Made by a program: the position numbers and the translations under genes. A DNA stretch of 10,638 nt from CAYRIF01 sp964424205. GTDB lineage: Bacteria > Bacteroidota > Bacteroidia > Cytophagales > Cyclobacteriaceae. The stretch lies in NCBI GenBank assembly GCA_964424205.1, contig CAYRIF010000115.1, forward strand, positions 1 to 10,638, in the 5' to 3' direction. This document shows, piece after piece, positions 1-5,871 of the stretch. The notes under the pieces are model-generated. The model did not search any database, was not told where the DNA came from, and worked only from the letters and a program-made list of their open reading frames with translations. Positions within the stretch are counted from its first letter, which is position 1. Every line of letters starts with the position of its first letter.

Positions 1-1
1 G

Positions 2-1144
2 GTATCATTAAATGAAACTATACAAATACCTACGGGAAGAGAGAGCTTGGAAATACATTATACAGGGATTAGTTTGTACGCGCCCGATAAGGTGAGGTTT
101 AAGTATATGTTAGAAGGATTTGACCATGACTGGATTGATGCTGGAAAAAGAAGAATAGCATACTACACAAATCTTGACCCCGGGGATTATGTTTTTAAAG
201 TAAAAGCTGCTAATAATGATGGCGTATGGAATGAGAATGGAGCCACCATTGTATTGCATAAAAAGGCTTTCTTTTTTGAGACCAAGGTATTTTCATTTGG
301 TGTGATACTGCTTACATTATTGATTATTGGTTTGATGTATTATTTGAGGACTAGATCACTGCGAGTGCATAATACGGAGTTGCAAAAAATGGTAGAAGAA
401 AGGACAGCAGGCGTCACCAAACAAAGAGAACGAATTGAGGTGCAAAAAGAAGAGCTAGATAAGCTAAATGCAATTAAAGACAAGTTAATTTCTATAGTAT
501 CTCATGATTTGAGAGGACCAATTAACTCTTTCTCTGGGATTGTTGGTCTACTGAGTTCTGGAAATTTGACGAGAGAAGAATCACAAAATTTGGCGGCAAG
601 TGTGGGTGGAGATATTAACAAGGTGAAGAATTTGATGGATAACCTTTTAAACTGGACGAAAAGCCAGATGCAGGGCATTAGACTAAATAAAGTGGTTATT
701 TCATTGTTTGCAGTGACGCAAGAGATTGTAGATTTGTTTGAGATGGATGTAAAGAAGAAAAATATTTTATTGGTTAATAATGTAGAAAAACAAATGATGG
801 CATTTGCAGATTTGGATATGGTCAAATTAGTTTTACGAAATTTAATTAATAATGCCATTAAATTCACCCCTCCTACGGGAGAAATAATGGTGAGCGCCGT
901 TTTAAAAGATGAGTTTGTAGAAGTAACTGTGCAAGATACTGGTGTTGGAATTGATAGAGATCATATTGATAAATTATTTTCTCCAGGGTTTAATTATTCC
1001 ATGTTAGGCACTTCACAAGAGACAGGTTCAGGACTTGGCTTGTTGCTTTGCAAAGATTTTGTAGAACAAAATGGCGGAAAAATTTGGGTAGAGAATAATG
1101 ATAAGGAAGGAAGTTCATTTAAGTTTACTTTGTTAAGAAATTAA
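2..1144 (+). CDS. Sensor histidine kinase with Y_Y_Y periplasmic domain, 5' partial
   Basis: The reading frame is open to the left edge of the window, so the true start lies upstream; an in-frame TTG at 47 is not a convincing start. The visible part has the end of a Y_Y_Y-type beta-sandwich (to about nt 255, with GFDHDWIDAG and YYTNLDPGDYVFKVKA), one membrane helix (about nt 287-346), a charged coiled coil, and a HisKA domain with the phospho-acceptor His in SHDLRGPI (codon 503-505). A HATPase domain follows, with the N-box NLINNAIKF, G1 box DTGVGID and G2 box GSGLGLLL. It ends directly after the ATPase domain, so there is no fused receiver or AraC domain. In this family the missing N-terminus is usually a two-component-regulator beta-propeller; that is expectation, not seen. 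It is an inner-membrane kinase; signal and partner regulator are unknown. It converges with the exporter operon, ending 10 bp from the last permease gene. Confidence 0.93.
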   Translation, partial: VSLNETIQIPTGRESLEIHYTGISLYAPDKVRFKYMLEGFDHDWIDAGKRRIAYYTNLDPGDYVFKVKAANNDGVWNENGATIVLHKKAFFFETKVFSFGVILLTLLIIGLMYYLRTRSLRVHNTELQKMVEERTAGVTKQRERIEVQKEELDKLNAIKDKLISIVSHDLRGPINSFSGIVGLLSSGNLTREESQNLAASVGGDINKVKNLMDNLLNWTKSQMQGIRLNKVVISLFAVTQEIVDLFEMDVKKKNILLVNNVEKQMMAFADLDMVKLVLRNLINNAIKFTPPTGEIMVSAVLKDEFVEVTVQDTGVGIDRDHIDKLFSPGFNYSMLGTSQETGSGLGLLLCKDFVEQNGGKIWVENNDKEGSSFKFTLLRN

Positions 1145-1154
1145 TTATTATTGC

Positions 1155-2276
1155 CTACGTCACCTTTTTATAGCTAACTACTGCCAAGAAGTTCATCACA
1201 ACCGCATAAATAATAATTTTTATAAATTGCGGAATGATATCATTGAATCCTGCTCCTTTAAGCATGACCATTCGCATGACTTCCACAAAGTATTTTATCG
1301 GATTAAACTCCGTCAAATATTGAGCCCATGCAGGCATACTTTCTATCGGTGTAAATAGCCCACTCATTAGAATAAAGATAACCACAAAAAACCAAGATAT
1401 AAACATAGCTTGCTGTTGGGTGTCCGTGAAGTTGGATATAAAAAAACCCATGCCTAACAGAACCAACAGGTAGATGGCTGCGAAGACATAAATGAGTCCA
1501 ATACTACCCACCATTGGCACTGCAAATAGTACTTTCCCTACGATTAGGCCAATGGTAAGTTCAAATAAACCAATCACCCAAAAAGGAAAGAGTTTGCCAA
1601 TGATAAATTGATGCTTTTGTATAGGGGTTACATTGATTTGTTCTAATGTACCAATTTCTTTTTCACGGACAATGTTCATACCTGATAGGAATAAAGTAAT
1701 CATCGTGATAAGAAGCACCAAAATACCTGGCACCATGAATGTTTTATAATTCAATTCAGGGTTGAACCAAAAGGAAGTAACTGTATCGATTCGTTTTGGT
1801 CGTTCTTTTATTCCTGAAGTGGGCAATAGTGCTATTTGTATAGATTGGTTATAGTTTTTTATAATTTCGGAAACATATACATTCTCAACACCCGCAGCAG
1901 CGCCATCTATGGCATTGACGATTACAGACAATGACCCTTTTTTATCTTTAATAATGTCCCGCTCAAAATGTTGAGGAATCTGTAAAATAACATTAACGGC
2001 TCCTTTTTGCATGGCATCTTTTGCGATTTTAGAAGATGGGAAATCGGCAACCACATTGAAATATGTTGAGGCTTCAAATTTATCAATCAGGGCTCTTGAG
2101 TATGCTGTTTTATCAGCATCAATATAGGAAAAACTTATATTTTTTACCTCAAAAGTGGCAGCGTTTGACAATATCAAAAGTTGGATAAGGGGTAATATAA
2201 ATATCAGCGGTAACATTCCTTTGTTTCGGAAAATTTGCTTGAATTCTTTCTGTATGATAAATCCTATTGTTCTCAT
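1155..2276 (-). CDS. ABC-2 type permease, exporter operon, last gene (YbhR/YbhS-like)
   Basis: A 373-residue inner-membrane subunit of an ABC exporter. The architecture is typical of ABC2_membrane_3 proteins: cytoplasmic N-terminal KEFKQIFRNKG, a first membrane helix at about 22-41, an extracytoplasmic domain at about 42-175, then five more hydrophobic segments (about 179-201, 228-250, 257-281, 289-309, 350-368). The cytoplasmic loop carries the family motif REKEIGTLEQINVTPI (about 204-219), which is thought to contact the ATPase. The segment FTPIESMPAWAQYLTEFNPIKYF is also typical of the family. The gene is paralogous to the permease just upstream, and the pair matches the two-permease layout of YbhS/YbhR. 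The 90-bp spacer upstream is filled with repeats, and an AGGAA stretch lies there. No terminator is visible in the 10 bp before the converging kinase gene. Substrate unknown. Confidence 0.92.
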   Translation of the reverse strand: MRTIGFIIQKEFKQIFRNKGMLPLIFILPLIQLLILSNAATFEVKNISFSYIDADKTAYSRALIDKFEASTYFNVVADFPSSKIAKDAMQKGAVNVILQIPQHFERDIIKDKKGSLSVIVNAIDGAAAGVENVYVSEIIKNYNQSIQIALLPTSGIKERPKRIDTVTSFWFNPELNYKTFMVPGILVLLITMITLFLSGMNIVREKEIGTLEQINVTPIQKHQFIIGKLFPFWVIGLFELTIGLIVGKVLFAVPMVGSIGLIYVFAAIYLLVLLGMGFFISNFTDTQQQAMFISWFFVVIFILMSGLFTPIESMPAWAQYLTEFNPIKYFVEVMRMVMLKGAGFNDIIPQFIKIIIYAVVMNFLAVVSYKKVT

Positions 2277-2379
2277 CTTATTTTATTTCCTAATTCCTTT
2301 CACCCACCAAATCTATAGCGTAGGTGGGTCTCTAATCTCAATGCTCTATATCTCCAATCTCCGTTTCTATTCCAATCTT
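2277..2379. repeat. Heptamer-hairpin-heptamer intergenic module (permease-permease spacer)
   Basis: From the start codon of the downstream permease, the plus strand reads 7-bp units CTTATTT, TATTTCC, TAATTCC (2277-2297). A TTTCACCC box and a hairpin (2302-2329) follow, then degenerate units of 7-8 bp: CTCTAAT, CTCAATG, CTCTATAT, CTCCAAT, CTCCGTTT (2330-2366). The array runs into the stop codon and last codons of the upstream permease (stop 2367-2369). The same plan is seen in the other long spacers of this operon. The period was read by eye. Confidence 0.6.
2302..2329. repeat. Hairpin with CACCTACGCTA core
   Basis: The 7-bp perfect arms ACCCACC (2302-2308) and GGTGGGT (2323-2329) enclose 14 nt. 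On the minus (transcribed) strand the core reads CACCTACGCTA. The same 11-mer occurs in the long hairpin at 4443-4501; the two 22-nt cores agree at 18 positions. There is no T-run, so a terminator is unlikely. Confidence 0.6.
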
Positions 2380-3473
2380 ATTTTGTAATTCTTAATACTT
2401 AGGGCAATGAAAAACACTGTCATCCCCAATAAAATCAATGTTTCTTTCCATATATAACTAAAACCTACCCCCTTCAGTAGCAGTCCTTTTAAGATAATGA
2501 TATACCATTTGGCCGGGATGATATTACTAATTACTTGTAACGGCATTGGCATGCTTTCAATCGGAAAAATAAATCCTGAAAGTAAAATAACGGGTAACAT
2601 GAGACCCATTAGAGAGATCATCATGGCAGTTTGTTGTGTTTTCGAAATGGTTGAAATTAATATTCCAAGTGACAATGAACCGACTATAAATAAAATACTT
2701 TCTGCGGCTAGTAGAAATAAGCTCCCTTCTATGGGCATTTTAAATATAAAGAAGCCAAGTAACAATATGACTACTGCATTAATCACTGACAAAAAGATGT
2801 ATGGAAATACTTTTCCAATAATTACCTGAAAGGGTTTTATGGGTGAAACTAATAGTATCTCCATAGTGCCTAGTTCCTTTTCTTTTGTGACTGAAATAGA
2901 GGTCATCATGGCAGAAACTAACATCAAAATAATGGTCATGACCCCTGGAACAAACATGAATACACTCTTTAGTTCAGGGTTATAAAACATTTGTGTTTGG
3001 GGTATTATCTGATAGGGGATAGTCACTGCTTTATTTAGTTCTTGTTGATAGTGCTGCAAAACTGCCGAGGTGTAATTACTCACTGTATTGGCAACGTTGG
3101 GATCAGTAGCATCTGTGATGATTTGTATGTTAGCTTTGTTTTCTGTTGTTAAATTTTTGCTAAAATCATTCTCAAAAATTAAAACTGCTTTTACCTTTCC
3201 TTTTTGAAATATGGATTCAATCTCTCTTTCATTGTCAATGAACCCATTGATATTAAAATACTTAGAAGCTGCTATTTTATCTATAATTTTATGGGTTTGT
3301 GCATCTTTTGATTTGTCTAGGATGGCAATATTTACATTGTTAATTTCGTTGGTGATGGCAAAGCCAAACAGCATAATTTGTGCGATGGGCATCCCGAAAA
3401 GTATGAATAATGACCGTCTATCTCTGAAGATATGGTAAAACTCCTTTCGTATAAAACCTATAAATTTATTCAT
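2367..3473 (-). CDS. ABC-2 type permease, exporter operon (YbhS/YbhR-like)
   Basis: A 368-residue inner-membrane permease, paralogous to the next gene downstream and expected to form a heterodimer with it. It has the N-terminal RKEFYHIFRDRRSL, a membrane helix at about 21-41, and an extracytoplasmic domain at about 42-168. Further hydrophobic segments lie at about 171-194, 222-245, 251-275, 282-304 and 343-360. The coupling-loop motif TKEKELGTMEILLVSPIKP (about 196-214) and the FIFPIESMP segment are typical of drug/metabolite exporters of the ABC2_membrane_3 group. The start at 3473 follows AAAGATTAGAA with no strong Shine-Dalgarno site. The last codons and the stop lie in a degenerate 7-bp repeat array, so the C-terminal tail (IRLE) may be repeat-derived. 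This is inference and could be tested against homologues. Confidence 0.92.
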   Translation of the reverse strand: MNKFIGFIRKEFYHIFRDRRSLFILFGMPIAQIMLFGFAITNEINNVNIAILDKSKDAQTHKIIDKIAASKYFNINGFIDNEREIESIFQKGKVKAVLIFENDFSKNLTTENKANIQIITDATDPNVANTVSNYTSAVLQHYQQELNKAVTIPYQIIPQTQMFYNPELKSVFMFVPGVMTIILMLVSAMMTSISVTKEKELGTMEILLVSPIKPFQVIIGKVFPYIFLSVINAVVILLLGFFIFKMPIEGSLFLLAAESILFIVGSLSLGILISTISKTQQTAMMISLMGLMLPVILLSGFIFPIESMPMPLQVISNIIPAKWYIIILKGLLLKGVGFSYIWKETLILLGMTVFFIALSIKNYKIRLE

Positions 3474-3528
3474 TTCTAATCTTTATTTCTATTTCATCTT
3501 TTACCATTCCAAATAAGTCGGAACAAGT

Positions 3529-3553
3529 TATAAGGCATTTAAGGTTCATATAA
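3529..3553. repeat. 25-nt exact direct repeat, copy 1
   Basis: These 25 nt, beginning TATAAGGCAT and ending TTCATATAA, are identical to 5532-5556, about 2 kb away in a different spacer of the same operon and in the same orientation. The identity stops sharply on both sides. It is the core of the intergenic module. Confidence 0.85.
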
Positions 3554-3616
3554 ACGTTTACTTATCCCTTATCCTAGTCTTACCTCTCATTTCTTATCTC
3601 TCTTTTACCCACTGAA

Positions 3617-3632
3617 TCCGCTAACTTGCGGA
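3617..3632. repeat. Short hairpin TCCGC-N6-GCGGA
   Basis: A 5-bp GC-rich stem with a 6-nt loop in an AT-rich spacer. The minus strand reads TCCGCAAGTTAGCGGA, which resembles the CCGAAGCATTAGCG stretch of the hairpin at 4443-4501. It may be a degenerate member of the same hairpin family. Confidence 0.45.
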
Positions 3633-3692
3633 GTAGGAATGTCTTTTTCCTTTAGTCTTACGTCCTAAGTTCAATAGTCTTATGTCTTAACC

Positions 3693-4427
3693 TCATTCAA
3701 CATTCCGAGCTAACTTCAAAAACACATCATTCATAGATGCCGCCTGAAACTGTTTTTTTAAGTTTTTTGGGGTATCCAATGCCTCAATTTTTCCATCAAC
3801 CATAATGGATACGCGATCGCAATATTCCGCCTCATCCATATAGTGTGTGGTTACAAATACGGTTGTGCCATTGTGCGCTGTTTTGTAAATCATTTCCCAA
3901 AATTGCCGTCTAGTAATAGGATCCACACCACCAGTAGGCTCATCCAGAAAAATAACTTTTGGGTCATGCAATAATGCCACTGAAAAGGCTAATTTTTGCT
4001 TCCAACCCAATGGCAGCGCACCTACTAACTCATCAGCTATCTCCTCTAGCCCCAATTCATGAAGTAACGCCTTTGTTTTTATTTTCAAATCTTTCTTTTT
4101 TAGCCCATAGATACCGCCATAAAACACAATATTTTCTTTAACCGTGAGGTCATCATACAAGGCAAATTTTTGGCTCATATAACCTATACTTTTTTTGACA
4201 CTTTCTGGGTGGGTATGTACATCAAATCCAGCCACCTTGGCATCACCTGAAGTGGGATTTGAAATTCCAATAAGCATTTTTATTGCGGTAGTTTTTCCGG
4301 CGCCGTTTGCGCCTAGAAAACCAAAAATCTCTCCTTGCTTTACTTCAAATGAGATAGCATCTACAGCGGTAAAATCACCAAATTTTTTGGTGAGATCTTT
4401 AACTCGTATGACGTTTTCATTTTTCAT
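3693..4427 (-). CDS. ABC transporter ATPase, non-canonical signature LPLGWKQ (YbhF C-terminal-half-like)
   Basis: A 244-residue cytoplasmic ATPase. It has Walker A GANGAGKTT (39-47), the Q-loop Gln at 86 (YMSQKFALYDDLTV), Walker B VIFLDEP with the catalytic Glu at 163, D-loop GVDP, and the switch His at 195 (TTHYMDEAEYCDR). The signature that is normally LSGGMKQ is LPLGWKQ (138-144). From memory, this variant is typical of the second ATPase half of YbhF/RbbA-type proteins, so it is probably ancestral rather than a fresh defect. It pairs naturally with the upstream ATPase gene, which has the canonical signature but lacks the Q-loop Gln and switch His. The start ATG at 4427 follows an A-run and lies 15 bp from a strong hairpin that fills the spacer. 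It should energise the two downstream permeases. Confidence 0.94.
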   Translation of the reverse strand: MKNENVIRVKDLTKKFGDFTAVDAISFEVKQGEIFGFLGANGAGKTTAIKMLIGISNPTSGDAKVAGFDVHTHPESVKKSIGYMSQKFALYDDLTVKENIVFYGGIYGLKKKDLKIKTKALLHELGLEEIADELVGALPLGWKQKLAFSVALLHDPKVIFLDEPTGGVDPITRRQFWEMIYKTAHNGTTVFVTTHYMDEAEYCDRVSIMVDGKIEALDTPKNLKKQFQAASMNDVFLKLARNVE

Positions 4428-4442
4428 TTTTTTTGTAGTTCA

Positions 4443-4501
4443 AACTAACAGGTTTTTACACCTACGCTAATGCTTCGGTGTACGAAAAAAACCTGTTAGT
4501 T
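4443..4501. repeat. Long intergenic hairpin between the two ATPase genes
   Basis: The arms AACTAACAGGTTTTT (4443-4457) and AAAAACCTGTTAGTT (4487-4501) form a perfect 15-bp stem. Inside, ACACC (4458-4462) pairs with GGTGT (4477-4481), with a five-base bulge (4482-4486) and an imperfectly paired core. It starts 7 nt past the upstream ATPase stop codon and ends 15 nt before the next start. On the transcribed strand no T-run follows, so a full terminator is unlikely. More plausible roles are partial attenuation, RNA processing, 3'-end protection, or a dispersed REP-like element. Confidence 0.85.
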
Positions 4502-4507
4502 ATATTA

Positions 4508-5410
4508 TTATCTTGCCAATTCCATAAATGTATCCTCAATCGTGGTTTCTGTTTGCTGAATGGTAATATTAGTAAGCCCATTTTCTTCGAGAAACTGTTG
4601 TAATTGGTTTGGATTAAAGTTTTTTCTTTGGTCTGTATAGTGTACAAATTCTCCAAACGGATATACACTGTAATGATGCTCATATTTATTTAAGGTGATA
4701 ATGAGTTTGTACATATTGTCAGCACTTATATCATAAATAGTTTTGGGATAATGATTTACAATTTCTTGTGGGGTATCAATATCCAGTATTTTCCCATCTT
4801 GAATGAGGGCAATCCTATCGCACAAAGCAGCCTCATCCATATACGGAGTGGAAACCAAAATGGTAATCCCTTTTTGCTGTAAGCGTTTGAGCATTTCCCA
4901 AAACTCTTTTCTAGAAACAGGATCAACACCGGTGGTAGGTTCATCAAGGAATAGTACTTTTGGTTTGTGTATTAATGCACAACTGAGCGCCAATTTTTGC
5001 TTCATTCCTCCGGATAAATCACCTGCTCTACGTTTTTTGAATGGCTCAATTTGGACGTAAATATCCTTAATCAACTCGTAGTTTTCTTCAATGGTGGTGC
5101 CAAAAATTGTGGCGAAAAAGTTTAGATTTTCTTCTACCGTTAAGTCTTGATACAGTGAGAAACGACCGGGCATATAACCTACATGATTTCGGATGGAAAT
5201 GTAATCGTCGATTACATCATACCCTGCTACTGTAGCACTCCCCTCATTGGCAACAAGTAAGGTGGTAAGTATCCGAAAAATTGTAGTTTTCCCAGCGCCA
5301 TCCGGGCCAATGAGTCCAAATAGTTCACCTTCTTTTACATCGAAAGAAATATTATCTACTGCTTTTAAATCACCGTACGATTTTGATATATTTTTTATTT
5401 CTATACTCAT
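4508..5410 (-). CDS. ABC transporter ATPase, canonical LSGGMKQ but altered Q- and H-loops (YbhF N-terminal-half-like)
   Basis: A 300-residue cytoplasmic ATPase. It has Walker A GPDGAGKTT (35-43), signature LSGGMKQ (132-138), Walker B VLFLDEP with Glu 157, and D-loop GVDP. Two usual catalytic positions differ. The Q-loop reads YMPGRFSLYQDL, with Gly 82 where Gln is expected. The switch region reads STPYMDEAALCDR, with Pro 189 where His is expected. The C-terminal extension (about 220-300) ends IEDTFMELAR, as is common in drug-export ATPases. With the next gene it supplies the two halves found fused in E. coli YbhF. The start is supported by TAGGAATCAAATG, with AGGA about 6 nt upstream; this ribosome-binding sequence itself belongs to a 7-bp repeat array. 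A 461-bp repeat-filled spacer separates it from the adaptor gene. Confidence 0.94.
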   Translation of the reverse strand: MSIEIKNISKSYGDLKAVDNISFDVKEGELFGLIGPDGAGKTTIFRILTTLLVANEGSATVAGYDVIDDYISIRNHVGYMPGRFSLYQDLTVEENLNFFATIFGTTIEENYELIKDIYVQIEPFKKRRAGDLSGGMKQKLALSCALIHKPKVLFLDEPTTGVDPVSRKEFWEMLKRLQQKGITILVSTPYMDEAALCDRIALIQDGKILDIDTPQEIVNHYPKTIYDISADNMYKLIITLNKYEHHYSVYPFGEFVHYTDQRKNFNPNQLQQFLEENGLTNITIQQTETTIEDTFMELAR

Positions 5411-5558
5411 TTGATTCCTAATTTCTATTTCCTCTTTTTACCATATAAGGCATATAAGAATTATATAAGTGTCTTGTCGTAAATCCTATGTCCTAAAGTC
5501 TTACCTCTTTTTTCTTTTCTCTCTTTTACCATATAAGGCATTTAAGGTTCATATAAGT
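5411..5558. repeat. Two TTTTACC-core-heptamer modules upstream of the first ATPase gene
   Basis: This is the first part of the 461-bp spacer; no gene is seen. The plus strand reads heptamers ATTCCTA, ATTTCTA, TTTCCTC (5414-5434), then TTTTACC plus a core (5436-5470), then units GTCGTAA, ATCCTAT, GTCCTAA, GTCTTAC (5476-5504). A second TTTTACC plus core follows (5524-5558). The two modules share the identical 18-mer TTTTACCATATAAGGCAT at 5436-5453 and 5524-5541, 88 bp apart. The GTCCTAA/GTCTTAC units also occur at 3655-3668. Confidence 0.7.
5532..5556. repeat. 25-nt exact direct repeat, copy 2
   Basis: Identical to 3529-3553 in the same orientation. Here it lies directly behind TTTTACCA, whereas in copy 1 about 20 nt with a TTCC/GGAA inverted repeat intervene. 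Confidence 0.85.
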
Positions 5559-5823
5559 ATTTACTAATCCCAAATCCTTATTTCCTCAAGTCTCTTCTCT
5601 CTTCTCTCTTCTCTTTTCTCTCTTCTCTCTTCTCTCTTCTCTTTTCTCTTTTCTCTCTTCTCTTTTCTCTTTTCTCTCTTCTTTTTTCTCTCTTCTCTCT
5701 TCTCTCTTCTCTCTTCTCTCTTCTCTCTTCTCTCTTCTCTTTTCTCTCTTCTCTTTTCTTCTCTTCTCTTTTCTCTCTTCTCTTCTCTTTTCTCTTCTCT
5801 TTTCTCTTCTCTTTTCTCTCTTC
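5559..5823. repeat. Heptamer tandem array grading into a homogeneous polypyrimidine/polypurine tract
   Basis: Degenerate heptamers ATTTACT, AATCCCA, AATCCTT, ATTTCCT, CAAGTCT (5559-5593) run in register into 24 contiguous 7-bp units at 5591-5758: 16 TCTCTTC, 7 TCTTTTC and 1 TTTTTTC by my count. A 12-bp unit TCTTCTCTTTTC follows, three times in tandem at 5781-5816 and once at 5762-5773. The transcribed strand is purine-only over this stretch, so an open reading frame rich in Lys, Glu and Arg there is an artefact (no stop codon can be made without T). Such arrays are prone to slippage and can form triplex DNA. It lies between the adaptor and ATPase genes. Confidence 0.93.
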
Positions 5824-5833
5824 TCCCCATATA

Positions 5834-5864
5834 GGGAATCATAAAATTTATTTATACTATTCCC
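5834..5864. repeat. Hairpin just after the adaptor gene
   Basis: GGGAAT (5834-5839) pairs with ATTCCC (5859-5864). Inside, five further A-T pairs (ATAAA with TTTAT) close a 5-nt loop, separated from the outer stem by a small asymmetric internal loop. It lies 7 nt beyond the adaptor stop codon and before the purine tract on the transcribed strand. No T-run follows, so it is not a standard terminator. Confidence 0.5.
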
Positions 5865-5871
5865 TAATCTT

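Larger units (their letters stand above)
3474..3692. repeat. Two tandem TTTTACC-core-heptamer modules (permease-ATPase spacer)
   Basis: This 219-bp spacer between co-directional genes holds no gene. On the plus strand it starts with heptamers TTCTAAT, CTTTATT, TCTATTT (3474-3494). Next come CTTTTACC, a core containing the 25-nt repeat at 3529-3553, and units CTTATCC, CTTATCCT, AGTCTTA, CCTCTCA, TTTCTTA (3561-3596). A second CTTTTACCC, a hairpin (3617-3632) and GTCYTAN-type units (3641-3690) follow: GTCTTTT, TCCTTTA, GTCTTAC, GTCCTAA, GTTCAATA, GTCTTAT, GTCTTAA. The last array abuts the stop codon of the ATPase gene. Two successive copies of the same module explain the length. Confidence 0.65.

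Noticed and set aside
47..49. TTG at 47 as the start of the histidine kinase
   Set aside because: The frame is open upstream to the window edge and the sequence there (IQIPTGRES) continues the Y_Y_Y-type domain, so the gene is simply truncated by the window.
2308..2315. A TAGATTTG -7-like promoter element on the minus strand before the last permease
   Set aside because: It has no TTTG at a suitable distance upstream and lies in the loop and arm of a hairpin; chance match.
4443..4501. Rho-independent terminator between the ATPase genes
   Set aside because: The stem is strong, but the transcribed strand continues with TTTG then an A-rich stretch, with no T-run.
5559..5823. CRISPR array
   Set aside because: The repeat unit is 7 bp (then 12 bp) without unique spacers, and no cas gene is present.
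5564..5842. A 92-codon minus-strand frame coding almost only for Lys, Glu and Arg
   Set aside because: It lies in a purine-only tandem repeat. Stop codons need T, so an open frame is unavoidable; the 7-bp unit is not a multiple of three and there is no domain-like sequence.
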